DNA from: Paludibacteraceae bacterium
GTDB lineage: Bacteria > Bacteroidota > Bacteroidia > Bacteroidales > Paludibacteraceae
Assembly: GCA_017962005.1 (NCBI GenBank)
Contig: JAGCWE010000039.1
Location: 1 to 47,594 of the forward strand
Direction of reading: 5' to 3'
DNA: 47,594 nt
Part shown: one piece after another, positions 36,487 to 46,705 of the stretch
Layout: the number at the start of each line of letters is the position of its first letter
Position numbering within the stretch: position 1 is the stretch's first letter
Program-made: the position numbers and the translations under genes
Notes under the pieces: model-generated
What the model was told of the DNA's origin: nothing
The model's input: only the letters and a program-made list of their open reading frames with translations
Databases searched by the model: none

Positions 36487-39400
36487 TTATTGCAGTCTGA
36501 TGAACTTGCCGTGTGCGTCATAGACCTTGCCCTGACGGATGATGTACAGCACGCCGTCCATCACCACTTTCTCAACATTCTCCTTGCCGCTGAGAGCCTC
36601 ATCGACACCTGTCACGGTGCCGCGCGGACCGCGGACGAGACGCAGGCCGTACGCCTTGCTGGTCTCCTTGCCGAGCGAGAGGGTGTATTCACCTTCGGTG
36701 AGGTCAGCAATCGCCTCGCCGTTGAAGGTCAGATAGAGGTGGATGCCCTCCGCAAGATGATTGACCAGCGAGAGTTTATAGTCACCCGCCTTCGGCGAAA
36801 CGATGGTCAAAGGATAGTTGGCGACATTGTTCTCCAAGCGGATAGTGTTAACCGCAAGGGCGTGCTTGTAGTTGTTAATCCACAGTTGCGGCAGGTTATC
36901 GCCGTTGGTGAACTTCACAAGGTCGTCACCAAGCGTATATTCGTCTTTGGCTTCGTCGTTCACCACGCACAGGATGCGGTCGGTCAGACCCGTTGCAGAC
37001 GTGAGTACCACCTCGGCGCGGTCAATGTCGCCGTCAGCCGCCATCCTGCGCACAGGAGCCAAGCTTGAAGGTGCCGGAGCATTCCATATCGTACCTGAAC
37101 CAATATTCGGCACTTGAACCATGACAGGCTGACCCACAACGAATTTCGAACCGGCGAAGTTGGTCACCAATTCCCACTGGCTGGTCCTGTTCTGGTCGAT
37201 ATTGACATTCTTGTAGCGGTATGCGTAGGATACCGTGTTCTCTGTCGTCACGTGCTTCAGATAGGAGTTGGCGATACCGTTCCAGTTGTGGTTGGTCTCA
37301 TCGGTCGAACCGTCGAAACGCGAAACATCATTACCACCGAAGACACCGTTACTCGGGTCATAAACCAACGGTTCGCCTGCTATCTTCTTGAAGCGGATGA
37401 CATTGTACGGGCGGGCGAAGAACATAAAGTACATTCTGCCGGGTTCCACAATGCGGTTGTCGGGGTTGCCTATGTCCTCCAGATACTTGTAACAACTGTT
37501 CACCGGTCCCCAAGCGGCACGCTCTGCACCGTCATACCAGATGATATCGAAATCCTTGCCAAGAACGAGGTGTTTGCCGTCGCCGTAGATACCATATTCG
37601 GCGTTCACTCTCCACGGCACACCCACCCCGTACCATGTACGCGTCTGGGCATTGAGCGTGAGGTCGAAGTATGCGTTCGCCGTGTTGATGCGGCTACCGC
37701 CGGTCAGCTGCCCCGACTCGGTGGTAGTGGCCTCAAGAATAAAGTCCTCAACCGTCAATGAGGCTCCCGAAGAAATCTTGACCGCGCCGTCCTTCTCGAT
37801 GATGAGCGTGCCAGCCTCTACAGCGTCCGAAATGGTGATGGTGGCCGCATCAGCATCGCCACTCGTTCCAGCAATAATGACTGTACTCTCCGTGATAATC
37901 TCCGTCCAGTGGGCATAGAGCGTACCGATATTGCGCTGGATGACAGTGGAAGCCGTTATCTGGTCGCCGCCGGTGGCTTTGGTAAACCAACCGTCGAAAG
38001 TATATCCGTCACGGGTTGCTTCAGGCAATGTGAGTGTCGCTCCATATTTCACATCGGTCGTAGCCGTCGCGCACGTACCTCCGTTCGCGTTCCATGTGAT
38101 GGTATACGTAATAAGGTTGTACAGGTACTCAACCACCAGACTGCCGTCCGCCGCGATTTGTACCGTCTGCGTTGCCGGAGTCAGATAGCCTGTATAGGAT
38201 TTGGTCTTCGGGGTTACGTATGCTCCAGTCGTACCGATCAGGTTCTCCGTCTCATGTACCGTATAGCCGCTCAGATCCGCATTCTGCCACTTGTGCTGAA
38301 CAGTATAGGCGGTATTGGTATTCGGGGTCCACTGCGCAGTGTAAGTCAGGTCATTATCCGGCATCTTGGTTGCGGGAGTGACATTCCAACCGGCAAAGGT
38401 GTAACCAGTGCGGGTTACGTTGGCGTTGGTCGGAGCAGTGATAGTTGCACCATAATTAACCGTACCCTTGGTATAGGTTCCCGCTATCGCGCCGCCATTC
38501 GCCTCCCATGTCAACGTATGCTGGTTGACGGTGAACTGCGCATAGTAGGTTACATTGGCTGTAATCTGCGTGGATGCCGTGATTTGCGTGCCTGCGGAAG
38601 CAGCTGTGAACCAACCGTTGAATGTATAGCCGGTCTTAGTGGCGGCAGGCAGGTCACCTATAGATGCATTCGGTTCCACATAAACCAATTGGTCATTCTC
38701 ATTGCCTCCATTGGTCTTTGCATTGAAGGTTACGGTGTATTTCAGCGTAGTCTCGTTGAAGTGGGCATAGTAGGTGGCATCCGCCGTTACGTTCGGCAGC
38801 GCCGCACCTTTCGCATAAACGACTTCGCCGTCAGCCTCCGTAGCCCAACCATCGAAGACATACGAGTTCAACTCTGTGCTCGCCTTCGTCGGCTCAGCTT
38901 CAGCATAAACAGTCGGTTCGTTGAGTTCCTGCAAACCGGTCTGCAAGGTCGTTTCACCGTTCTTGAAGGTTATCGTATGAGCCTGAGCCACCTTATACTT
39001 ATAGGTCGGATAGTTGGCATCCTCCGTGGTCAGCGTAATCACTTGGTTCGGATTAACAACGTAAGTAGCCAAATTGAGATTGTTGCTATAATACCCACCG
39101 TTGACTACGAGATTTTCTGCTGTTGCAGACGCATTGACAGGATATGATTTGGCCGCTGTATTTCCTGTTGCGACAAACTTACCGCCATTGATGGTACATC
39201 TCGGCGTAGCTGTTACCTCCGAATAATCGGTTGCACCGCTTTGCGTCGCAGCCGCAGATACTACCACGTTATAGACAGTACCTCCGGGAGATGTAACATT
39301 GAATACACCATCGTTGACAATCACTGTACCGGCACTCGCATAGTTTCCAGCGTAATATCCGGATGCCGTAGATGTGATTGCACGCGTATTCTTATCCACA

Positions 39401-42400
39401 TTGATTCCATAAGGATTCTTTGCGCCTGAAGGAATAGTAACATTGAATGTACCACCATTAACCGTTACGACAGGATTATATGGGCGACCTGTTTTATCTG
39501 CCGGCTTTGCTCCGTTCGCATAGATACCATATACTTTATCCGTTCCTCGAACCGTAAACACTGCATCACCACTGATAGTGACCATTCCATCTTGTGCAAG
39601 CACGCCATAAGCGGTCGTCGATTTCGGAAGTGCATTAAAGGAACCACCTGAAATTGTAGTTGTTCCAAGCGTTATGACGCTATACGCGGTAGTCGTTCCA
39701 TTGGTTACTGCATTGACAGTACCGCCGGAAATATTCGCAACACCTCGGTATGTCGCTTTGATGGTATTGGGTTTCACATTGTTAAACGTATATGCTCCAC
39801 CCACATAGATACCATAGGCCGTTGTAGTGGTAGCCGTAGCATTGATCGTACCACCCGTCATCTCCAAATGACCGATATAGTTACTTGCCGAACCCTCCAC
39901 ATAGATACCGCGAGCGGTTGTAGTCTTGGTGTTGGCATTGATAGTACCACCAGAGACATACGCAGTACCGCTACCGATATAGAGACCGATAGTGCTGGTT
40001 GTTGAAGTGGACGTGGCTGTGATTGTACCACCATTGATATATGCACGACTGGATGTTCCTGTAGAAGCAACTACTTGTACACCATAAGGAGCATAGGGTG
40101 ACTTAGACTCAACCTCGCCACCATTGAGTGTGAATTTCTGACCGGCAGCAATCGTAACCCCACTGAGTATACCCGAATTGCTGGTGGATGTATAAGTGAA
40201 CATATCTTCCGCATATACCTTACCATTGTTGATTACCAGTTCACCTCCTTGCAGATAAACTCCATGCCAACGCTTGCTTTGCGTAGCAGTGTTCGGATTG
40301 GCATGGAGTCTCCATTCGCCGGTCTTGTAAGTACTGTTATCGGTAATGGTGAATTTACCACCCGTCATATTGATGGTGAACATCTTGATTTCCGTCGTAC
40401 CGCTACCGGTGACAGTCATGTCCATCACGTGTCCGTTGAGATCCAGCGTACAATTCGTATTGGGTGCTGTGAACGTATAGGCTGTCATGTCGGCTTGCAC
40501 GTCACGCAGAATGGTGATAGTGACATTTTTCTTAAGTTGTGCCACATTCAGTGCCTCTTGCAGCAAATAGAAATCACGTGTCTCCATTGCATCTTCAACA
40601 CGCACGAAAGGCGTAGCAATCAGCCATTCGCCATTCACATAATCATAATACGTTCTGACGTTGGTCTGCTCGTCGGCGGTATAGAAGAAGGGCTCCTCGC
40701 GCTCCACACGCATCCAGTCGTTATTGAACCAGATGTAGGTTCCGTCTTCGGAAATCGTGTAAGCCTTCTGTTCACCCGTGTAAGGAGCAGCCTCGTGCCA
40801 GTTACATCCGCTGAAGCAGATGTAATACTGCTCGGCATTGGCTACGGCATGGTAAGCGGGGTCATAACCGTTGCTCTCAATCGCGATAAAGCGCCCATCA
40901 ACCAATGCTTTCTTCACTCCTTCTATGGTATAGAGACAGTTCTCATCCACTTCACCAACTTCCACCCAGAGGCAGTTGTCCTTTTGATAAAGCACATTGT
41001 CCGAACCACTATATACATTTTCCGTCTCGGTAGGCAGGAACTGATGCCATTCGCCCAGCATAGCGAAGTTGTAGTAGGCGGCCGGCGTTGAGCCTGTCCA
41101 CCAATTCTTACACTCATCCGCCGCAACATTATGCCATTTCATACCCGCCTCAAGACCTGTCTTGTCGTGAGAATAAACAGCCGCCGTGCTTACGTCCTCA
41201 CCAGCGTTGCCGTTGTCCATATATGTAAACAGATAGGTCTGGTCGTCTGGCCGTGGATTCTTGTTCTCCTCACGGAACCAACGACCGTTGACATTATAGA
41301 ACTTTGTCGATCCGATGCTTCGGGTATAGGTACCGTCCTCGTTGTGAAGATTGGCGGCAGCTTCCGGATTCTCCACCCACGTGATGTAGGGAGACGAACC
41401 TAACACATTCACTTGCCATAGCGGGCCATTGTCCGAAGGCAGCGCGCCCTCGAAGTTGATGACACCGCCGCCATTACCCATCAGGTTGGCGCCTCCAGTA
41501 GTGGAATAGATATATCCTTCCCCGGCTTTCACATTCAGCGTGCCGTCAATAATCACCTTTGCATCATCAAGACCTGCTTTGGAATTTTCTGCGCCACGAT
41601 TCTTATGGCTGGTCAAGATGTTGAAAGAACGGAAATAATAGTTATGGATATAGAGTCCCCAATCGTCCACATCGAACATGTGAACCTTCGTCTTCAAATT
41701 GACCGTAGCCGTATTTTTGATTTCCAAGACTGCTCCTGCCTGAATAGTAAGCGGCTTTGCCAAGGTCATATTGCAGTTAGCAATAATGATATGCATACTG
41801 TTGGAAACCGGCAGATTGCACTCCCCTGAATAGAAGTCTCCGACTAAAGGCAATTCCAAAACAAGTTCATTCAATTCAGCGGTACCATTCAACTCGTAAC
41901 ATGTCAAATCAGTCGTAGGATCATACCATTTACGAATAATAGACCCTTCATCCTTTAGTAAGAACAACGTCTCCGAGGAACCAATCATAGAAACCTCAAA
42001 TGGAACAGATCCAAAACCAGTATTGACAGCCATAAAGTTTTTCATCATGGAGTTATAGTAATACGTTGTCGGCACCTCAATATTCTGGATAGCATAACTC
42101 TGGAAGGGGAACAGCATTTTATCTTCCACTTCGTAGTAGATATTGGATGTAGCGGTACCACCACGCCAATCGCCTAACTCAAAATCCTCATAGACAGTTG
42201 CTCCAGCATTGGCCGTCACAGTACCCGTTCCTTGCGTGTTATTTCCTTGGTCCATATCCTGTCCTTTGATGAAGCCCCAACAGTAGAGACTACCGCCATT
42301 GTTCACCTCGATATGTCCGCCATTCGCCATATTGATTAATCCGCAACCGCCGGTTACGTAGGAGGATTTATTTCCACCACCGGTGGCCATGATATTGGCA

Positions 42401-45400
42401 CTGACGCACAAATTACCGTTAACGACGAAGTTCACACCTTCTTTTAATGTCAACGTACGGTAAGCGTAAAGTGCGGAAGCCGTGGTAACCACAGTCGGAA
42501 TGGTCTGCAATTCTTCAAAATCAGCCTGATGAGGAATTAACAAGGTCACTCCGGCAGGAATGGTATAGGTAGCCGGGACACTCAATACGGTGTCCTTCAT
42601 CAGCGTCACAACCGGTTCCTGATCGGCGATACCGCCAGCAACACTGAGTGCTTCGGTCAAATCATCAAATAGTGCCGCTTCTATCTTGAAGGCACCTTTT
42701 GCCATACCGAATACAGGCTCAACAGTAACAGCCTCATTAAACATCCTGGTAACAGATGACTGGAGAGATGCCATCACGCCGTTGATTTTCCATCCCTGGA
42801 ACACGTATCCCGTTGCCGGAGCGGGCGCGCTAACAGTTACCGTACAATGTTCCGGAGCGATGGAGGTCATGTGCTTCACATAATCCGCAGAAGACACGGT
42901 ATGCGCGACACCGTCGTCCTCATAGGTTACCGTATATGTACCATGCGCGTGATGCTTGAATGTCATATCAAAAGCATCAATCAACACGATAGGTAACGAG
43001 AACTCATGATGATTGTATGTATAGTTGTCTCCAAATGTCACCTTGCAGGCATCACCGGCCGTAGCAGCTCTAGCAGCGGCTGCATCCGCACCCTCTTTCA
43101 GCGTAACCTTTATCACTTTCTGTACAACGTTACCCAAGCCAAGGTCGGTATTATCGAAAGCGATTGTCGCGCCGGATGCCTTGCCTGCTGTCTGCAATTC
43201 AAAATATTGGGAAGCAGCAGCATTCAATGCCACCGTTGCACTATACGTATTGGAGAACGTGGCGGTGACATCCAAATCATAAATCGTTCCGTTGTCATTA
43301 ATCAGCAACACACGCTCGTAATCCGCCGTGATAGTATCTTTATCGGAGAACCGTACGTCCGTAAAGTATGCTCCACTACCTGAGCCACGGAAAAGGAGTC
43401 TCGTCGCAGCCGGAGAGAAGGAGAAGAAGTTCTCACCCGCCGCAAATGATTTTCCACTAGCAATTACCGTCGAAGTGTTGTTGCTATCGTATTCTGTAAT
43501 TGTCCATGTGGTAGTACCCTTGTCCTGATAACTGAACGACATTGTTGTGTAACCGCCCACATGGAAGTAAACGTTATCGCCATAGTCGATATATAGCTCG
43601 TGCTTTGACTCGTCAAATTTCTCCCAACTGGTATGTTCGATTACAGAGGCATCGTTGAATTGTGCATTCGTAGTCAGGTGAATTGCTTCCGGATTAGCAA
43701 CGATATTCGCAGTATATGTTTCATTCATCGCCGCATAAGTATCTGTCTGCGGTATAGAGAAAGCAAAAGTCGCCGTGATTCCGGGCTCGTGGTGCAGATA
43801 GGGCACTGTCGCAGACTTTGCCTCTGCATCGTAAGTCACCACGTTGCCGGCTGTCTTGGTCAACGTCCATGCACCATCCGAAGTCGTGGATAACGGAGTG
43901 GTTGAAACGGCATTCTCCTTTATCGTAGTCCAATTCCATGTCACCTCCGGTGTCAGCAACGGCAGTGCCTGATAAGTCAGCGTCAGAACCGCAGTAACCG
44001 TTCCTTCAGAACCGGTTCCTGAAACAGTCAGCGTTGCTGTATGGTTAGTAGCCGTAGTAACAGGAGTGGTGCGATGCGCACGGATAGCAAGTGTTTGATT
44101 CAGCTTTGAGAAATCAACTGTATTCACGTCAAACTCAAACACGCCATCCGGGTCGTTCCATACTTTAGCCGGGTTTGTGACACCCACCATAAACAAATCC
44201 ACCAACACGTCCTCATGGTTCGTGCCGATAATGTTACCAAACGAATAACTCTCGTTATTATTAGGAGACTGGTTGCCATCGGCAGCAAAGGTAATCACGG
44301 AAGCATCCAAACCCTTACCACGTAACGTTATATCTTTCGTACACTTCAATTCAACACTATTTGCATCCGTATAACTTGTTTCCACATGCAGAGTGGCAGA
44401 AAGATCTCCTGTCGCCGTAGGAGCAAAAATAACATCCAACAGGCCTGCCGAATACTGACCAGAAACGGTTTGTGTGCCATTAGCAAACTTGAATTGGTCG
44501 GCATTGGTACCCGTGATGGTGGCTGTCCACGTTGCATAATTAACCGCCACACCCGTTGTCTGCTCGTGAGCATAGACAAGTTTATTAGCCAAGCGGTCAC
44601 GCTCGGAAGCGGCGACCTCCATACCAGTATAATACGTCTCTACCAATTCCCCGCCTACGTAACTCCAATCCAATTCAGTTACGTTAAGAGCAAATTCAGG
44701 TTGCAGATTCACATACACGGGCACAGAACCAGAAGCACTTGTGGCAGCCTCATTCTTGGCGGTAAGCGTCACCGTTGCTGTAGAAACCGGAGTCGATGTA
44801 CCTGAATGCACATTGTGTGCCGTATAGGTTACAGGTACCGTGATTACGTTATCATTGCGGGTCGGCGTTCCCAATACGAAATTGCCGTCTCCGCCGGATA
44901 AAACACAATCAAAAGCAGACACCGGACCAATATCCGACACATTGAATCTCACATTCGTCGTACCCGATGCATTAGGCGAAGAATTAATGGTAATCGAACC
45001 TGTCTCTTTCAATGACTCAACCGAAACCAAGTTGTTATACGTAGCCTCGGGAATAAACATCCAGCGTTGACTGGGTGCTGACTCGTTTTTGGTCGAGTAA
45101 GTTGCTTTACCTGCCGAATAAGAGCTTGTCTGCATCTCCCACCATGTATAGCCACTACTATGACCATTATTGAGGTTCACCATGTAGGTACCATCTCCCT
45201 TGGCTTCTAATGTCTTTTCAGGAGATGCTTCCGGTTTGATATACGTACCATTCTTGTTTACATATTTCGTTTCTCCTTCATCCACGCAACTGATGGTAAA
45301 ATTGGTAGCTGAGGAGAAAGTAAGGGTATAGAGAACTGCCAAATTAGGATCTTTAGTACCACACACGACCTTTCCATCCGAATATTCGTAAAGACCTGCT

Positions 45401-45909
45401 AATCCGTTATAACCGACACCAAAGAGGTAATAATTACCCGTTGTCGGAGCCTCGGCTAGTGTGGACCAATCAACGGCAACCTTGCCGAATTTAGCATACA
45501 CCGTGGTAGTAGGTGCATCCGCTTCCGAAGTGGACATGTTGACAAAAGCGGCGCTGGAACTCCAACAGTTATATTCCATAGACGAAGAACCGACGGGTTG
45601 TGAACAAGCTTCATCCTTGTACCATCCCACAAACTCCACATCTGTACTGCATTGCGCATACAGCATAAAATCGGGATTTCCGCTACTGGACTTAACACTA
45701 CTAGTATAATCAGTACTCCATGTCTTTGGATTACTTCGCTCGCTGTAGGCACAAGTAAACACCTGCCCGCTTCCTCCGCCTTCGGGATTTACCGCCACTA
45801 CCCTAATTTTCCAGTAGTTCGTTGCCGAAACCGACAGCACACTTGTCAGGAAGGCAAGAATCAGCCCTCCCAAGAGAAATCTTGATTTCCTCATTTTAAA
45901 TTTCCTCAT
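36487..45909 (-). CDS. Giant secreted protein with beta-helix and InlB-type repeats (3140 aa)
   Basis: A surface or secreted protein with a signal peptide (hydrophobic run ending VLSVSA). ATG 45909 gives the longest reading; ATG 45894 (MRKSRFLLGG) is an equal option. The domain order I see is as follows: an N-terminal module shared with the 2803-aa protein (VEFVGWYKDEA, TTTVYAKFG); a possible ricin-like lectin around 150-290 (NYYLFGVGYNGL, QRWMFIPE); beta-sandwich domains to about 1050; glycine-rich beta-helix turns near 1100-1300; and a right-handed beta-helix at about 1900-2290 built from GGTINA-type turns. InlB/Listeria-Bacteroides repeats follow at about 2310-2670 (GYTFNGWFT, YYAQF, GYTFDGWFT). 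The C-terminal module from about 2756 is shared with the other giant and ends in the common tail (EKVVMDGVLYI then GKVYDAHGKFI). An adhesin is the likely role. Confidence 0.85.
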   Translation of the reverse strand: MRKFKMRKSRFLLGGLILAFLTSVLSVSATNYWKIRVVAVNPEGGGSGQVFTCAYSERSNPKTWSTDYTSSVKSSSGNPDFMLYAQCSTDVEFVGWYKDEACSQPVGSSSMEYNCWSSSAAFVNMSTSEADAPTTTVYAKFGKVAVDWSTLAEAPTTGNYYLFGVGYNGLAGLYEYSDGKVVCGTKDPNLAVLYTLTFSSATNFTISCVDEGETKYVNKNGTYIKPEASPEKTLEAKGDGTYMVNLNNGHSSGYTWWEMQTSSYSAGKATYSTKNESAPSQRWMFIPEATYNNLVSVESLKETGSITINSSPNASGTTNVRFNVSDIGPVSAFDCVLSGGDGNFVLGTPTRNDNVITVPVTYTAHNVHSGTSTPVSTATVTLTAKNEAATSASGSVPVYVNLQPEFALNVTELDWSYVGGELVETYYTGMEVAASERDRLANKLVYAHEQTTGVAVNYATWTATITGTNADQFKFANGTQTVSGQYSAGLLDVIFAPTATGDLSATLHVETSYTDANSVELKCTKDITLRGKGLDASVITFAADGNQSPNNNESYSFGNIIGTNHEDVLVDLFMVGVTNPAKVWNDPDGVFEFDVNTVDFSKLNQTLAIRAHRTTPVTTATNHTATLTVSGTGSEGTVTAVLTLTYQALPLLTPEVTWNWTTIKENAVSTTPLSTTSDGAWTLTKTAGNVVTYDAEAKSATVPYLHHEPGITATFAFSIPQTDTYAAMNETYTANIVANPEAIHLTTNAQFNDASVIEHTSWEKFDESKHELYIDYGDNVYFHVGGYTTMSFSYQDKGTTTWTITEYDSNNTSTVIASGKSFAAGENFFSFSPAATRLLFRGSGSGAYFTDVRFSDKDTITADYERVLLINDNGTIYDLDVTATFSNTYSATVALNAAASQYFELQTAGKASGATIAFDNTDLGLGNVVQKVIKVTLKEGADAAAARAATAGDACKVTFGDNYTYNHHEFSLPIVLIDAFDMTFKHHAHGTYTVTYEDDGVAHTVSSADYVKHMTSIAPEHCTVTVSAPAPATGYVFQGWKINGVMASLQSSVTRMFNEAVTVEPVFGMAKGAFKIEAALFDDLTEALSVAGGIADQEPVVTLMKDTVLSVPATYTIPAGVTLLIPHQADFEELQTIPTVVTTASALYAYRTLTLKEGVNFVVNGNLCVSANIMATGGGNKSSYVTGGCGLINMANGGHIEVNNGGSLYCWGFIKGQDMDQGNNTQGTGTVTANAGATVYEDFELGDWRGGTATSNIYYEVEDKMLFPFQSYAIQNIEVPTTYYYNSMMKNFMAVNTGFGSVPFEVSMIGSSETLFLLKDEGSIIRKWYDPTTDLTCYELNGTAELNELVLELPLVGDFYSGECNLPVSNSMHIIIANCNMTLAKPLTIQAGAVLEIKNTATVNLKTKVHMFDVDDWGLYIHNYYFRSFNILTSHKNRGAENSKAGLDDAKVIIDGTLNVKAGEGYIYSTTGGANLMGNGGGVINFEGALPSDNGPLWQVNVLGSSPYITWVENPEAAANLHNEDGTYTRSIGSTKFYNVNGRWFREENKNPRPDDQTYLFTYMDNGNAGEDVSTAAVYSHDKTGLEAGMKWHNVAADECKNWWTGSTPAAYYNFAMLGEWHQFLPTETENVYSGSDNVLYQKDNCLWVEVGEVDENCLYTIEGVKKALVDGRFIAIESNGYDPAYHAVANAEQYYICFSGCNWHEAAPYTGEQKAYTISEDGTYIWFNNDWMRVEREEPFFYTADEQTNVRTYYDYVNGEWLIATPFVRVEDAMETRDFYLLQEALNVAQLKKNVTITILRDVQADMTAYTFTAPNTNCTLDLNGHVMDMTVTGSGTTEIKMFTINMTGGKFTITDNSTYKTGEWRLHANPNTATQSKRWHGVYLQGGELVINNGKVYAEDMFTYTSTSNSGILSGVTIAAGQKFTLNGGEVESKSPYAPYGVQVVASTGTSSRAYINGGTITATSTSTTSTIGLYIGSGTAYVSGGTINANTKTTTARGIYVEGSASNYIGHLEMTGGTINATATTTTAYGIYVGGAYTFNNVKPNTIKATYRGVANISGGTVNAVTNGTTTAYSVITLGTTTISGGSFNALPKSTTAYGVLAQDGMVTISGDAVFTVRGTDKVYGIYANGAKPADKTGRPYNPVVTVNGGTFNVTIPSGAKNPYGINVDKNTRAITSTASGYYAGNYASAGTVIVNDGVFNVTSPGGTVYNVVVSAAATQSGATDYSEVTATPRCTINGGKFVATGNTAAKSYPVNASATAENLVVNGGYYSNNLNLATYVVNPNQVITLTTEDANYPTYKYKVAQAHTITFKNGETTLQTGLQELNEPTVYAEAEPTKASTELNSYVFDGWATEADGEVVYAKGAALPNVTADATYYAHFNETTLKYTVTFNAKTNGGNENDQLVYVEPNASIGDLPAATKTGYTFNGWFTAASAGTQITASTQITANVTYYAQFTVNQHTLTWEANGGAIAGTYTKGTVNYGATITAPTNANVTRTGYTFAGWNVTPATKMPDNDLTYTAQWTPNTNTAYTVQHKWQNADLSGYTVHETENLIGTTGAYVTPKTKSYTGYLTPATQTVQIAADGSLVVEYLYNLITYTITWNANGGTCATATTDVKYGATLTLPEATRDGYTFDGWFTKATGGDQITASTVIQRNIGTLYAHWTEIITESTVIIAGTSGDADAATITISDAVEAGTLIIEKDGAVKISSGASLTVEDFILEATTTESGQLTGGSRINTANAYFDLTLNAQTRTWYGVGVPWRVNAEYGIYGDGKHLVLGKDFDIIWYDGAERAAWGPVNSCYKYLEDIGNPDNRIVEPGRMYFMFFARPYNVIRFKKIAGEPLVYDPSNGVFGGNDVSRFDGSTDETNHNWNGIANSYLKHVTTENTVSYAYRYKNVNIDQNRTSQWELVTNFAGSKFVVGQPVMVQVPNIGSGTIWNAPAPSSLAPVRRMAADGDIDRAEVVLTSATGLTDRILCVVNDEAKDEYTLGDDLVKFTNGDNLPQLWINNYKHALAVNTIRLENNVANYPLTIVSPKAGDYKLSLVNHLAEGIHLYLTFNGEAIADLTEGEYTLSLGKETSKAYGLRLVRGPRGTVTGVDEALSGKENVEKVVMDGVLYIIRQGKVYDAHGKFIRLQ

Positions 45910-46284
45910 AATTATTTGTTAATATACTATTTGCTTCATTATTGCTTCCCGTCTGCCTGATTATAGAATACGCATTTTGCATTTCAGTCCCGATGCAGGC
46001 ACACCTAAAGCGCACAAAAGTACTATATAATGTATAAACAAGCAAAATATTATGTAAAAAAAGGAAGAATCGGAAACTTTTTCTAAACATACAGCACCTT
46101 ACGCATGCGGCGGACATAACCGAATAATCGGTCAAGAATGGCCATACAATCCAATACGGCTAACAGGAGGAGACGGAAACGGACGAAAAAAGCAATAAAG
46201 ACATTCCATAACGGAGTGCCTTTACTGTTGCTTATCACGGCAAGGAATGCCGCATGACAGTTACGGAAAGGAGCAGAAAGGGGG
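45910..46284. other. Intergenic region upstream of the 3140-aa giant
   Basis: It holds the giant's promoter (46015-46046). A GTG-started reading on the minus strand at 46083-46238 would give a 51-aa peptide with one membrane-like segment (VFIAFFVRFRLLLLAVLD) and a basic end. It has no ATG and no upstream signal, so I leave it uncalled. A CGGCA/TGCCG hairpin is near 46237-46251. Confidence 0.4.
46015..46046 (-). promoter_or_regulatory. Promoter of the 3140-aa giant gene
   Basis: Minus strand: TTTG (46046-46043), 20-nt spacer, TACTTTTG (46022-46015). The consensus match is exact and the leader to ATG 45909 is about 100 nt. Confidence 0.65.
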
Positions 46285-46641
46285 TTATCGGGCCGCTTTG
46301 AGGCGGGCAGAGATGGTGGCAATGATGAAGCCACGCAAGGTGCTGTAACGCTTGATGCGGGAGTCGGGGGAGAGGTTCTTCGTACGCTTCAGATGCTGCC
46401 GGTACTCCGCCTGCCAATAAGCGAGGCGGTCAGCGTCCTGCATATCCGCCGTACACCTGCGGGAGGCCTCAGCAAAAAGACTAATAGCCGCCTTGCGTGA
46501 GTCGGCAAGCTCGCCCTTATACGGATTGAGAATCGCATAGGCGTGCGTACGGCCGTTGCGGGTGCGGTAAACGACTTTCTCCTTCCATGAGAACTTGCCA
46601 CTGATGTCCTGAATAGGTGAAGATGGTGTAAGTGATGCCAT
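46285..46641 (-). CDS. Small basic protein of unknown function
   Basis: A 118-aa basic cytoplasmic protein that I cannot assign to a named family, though I recall similar ORFs in Bacteroidales genomes. Features are an N-terminal GKFSWKEKVVYRTRNGRTHAY, a Lys/Arg-rich helical middle (LADSRKAAISLFAEASRR, RLAYWQAEYRQHLKR) and a basic end (YSTLRGFIIATISARLKAAR). The composition suggests nucleic-acid binding. It stands alone on the minus strand, with an 11-bp tandem array about 65 bp upstream of its start. Confidence 0.7.
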   Translation of the reverse strand: MASLTPSSPIQDISGKFSWKEKVVYRTRNGRTHAYAILNPYKGELADSRKAAISLFAEASRRCTADMQDADRLAYWQAEYRQHLKRTKNLSPDSRIKRYSTLRGFIIATISARLKAAR

Positions 46642-46705
46642 AAGTGTTTGTTTATTTGGTTGTTCGTATTATATTCCTTCGCTAAGATTTCGGTGATGTC
46701 CGCTT

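Noticed and set aside
36099-36500. Plus-strand reading of 133 codons
   Set aside because: It crosses two minus-strand terminator hairpins and is antisense to the 58-aa ORF. The hydrophobic end comes from the reverse of the giant gene's 3' region.
46083-46238. Possible 51-aa membrane peptide with a GTG start
   Set aside because: No ATG, no upstream signal and no family that I recognise; the hydrophobic run alone is not enough.
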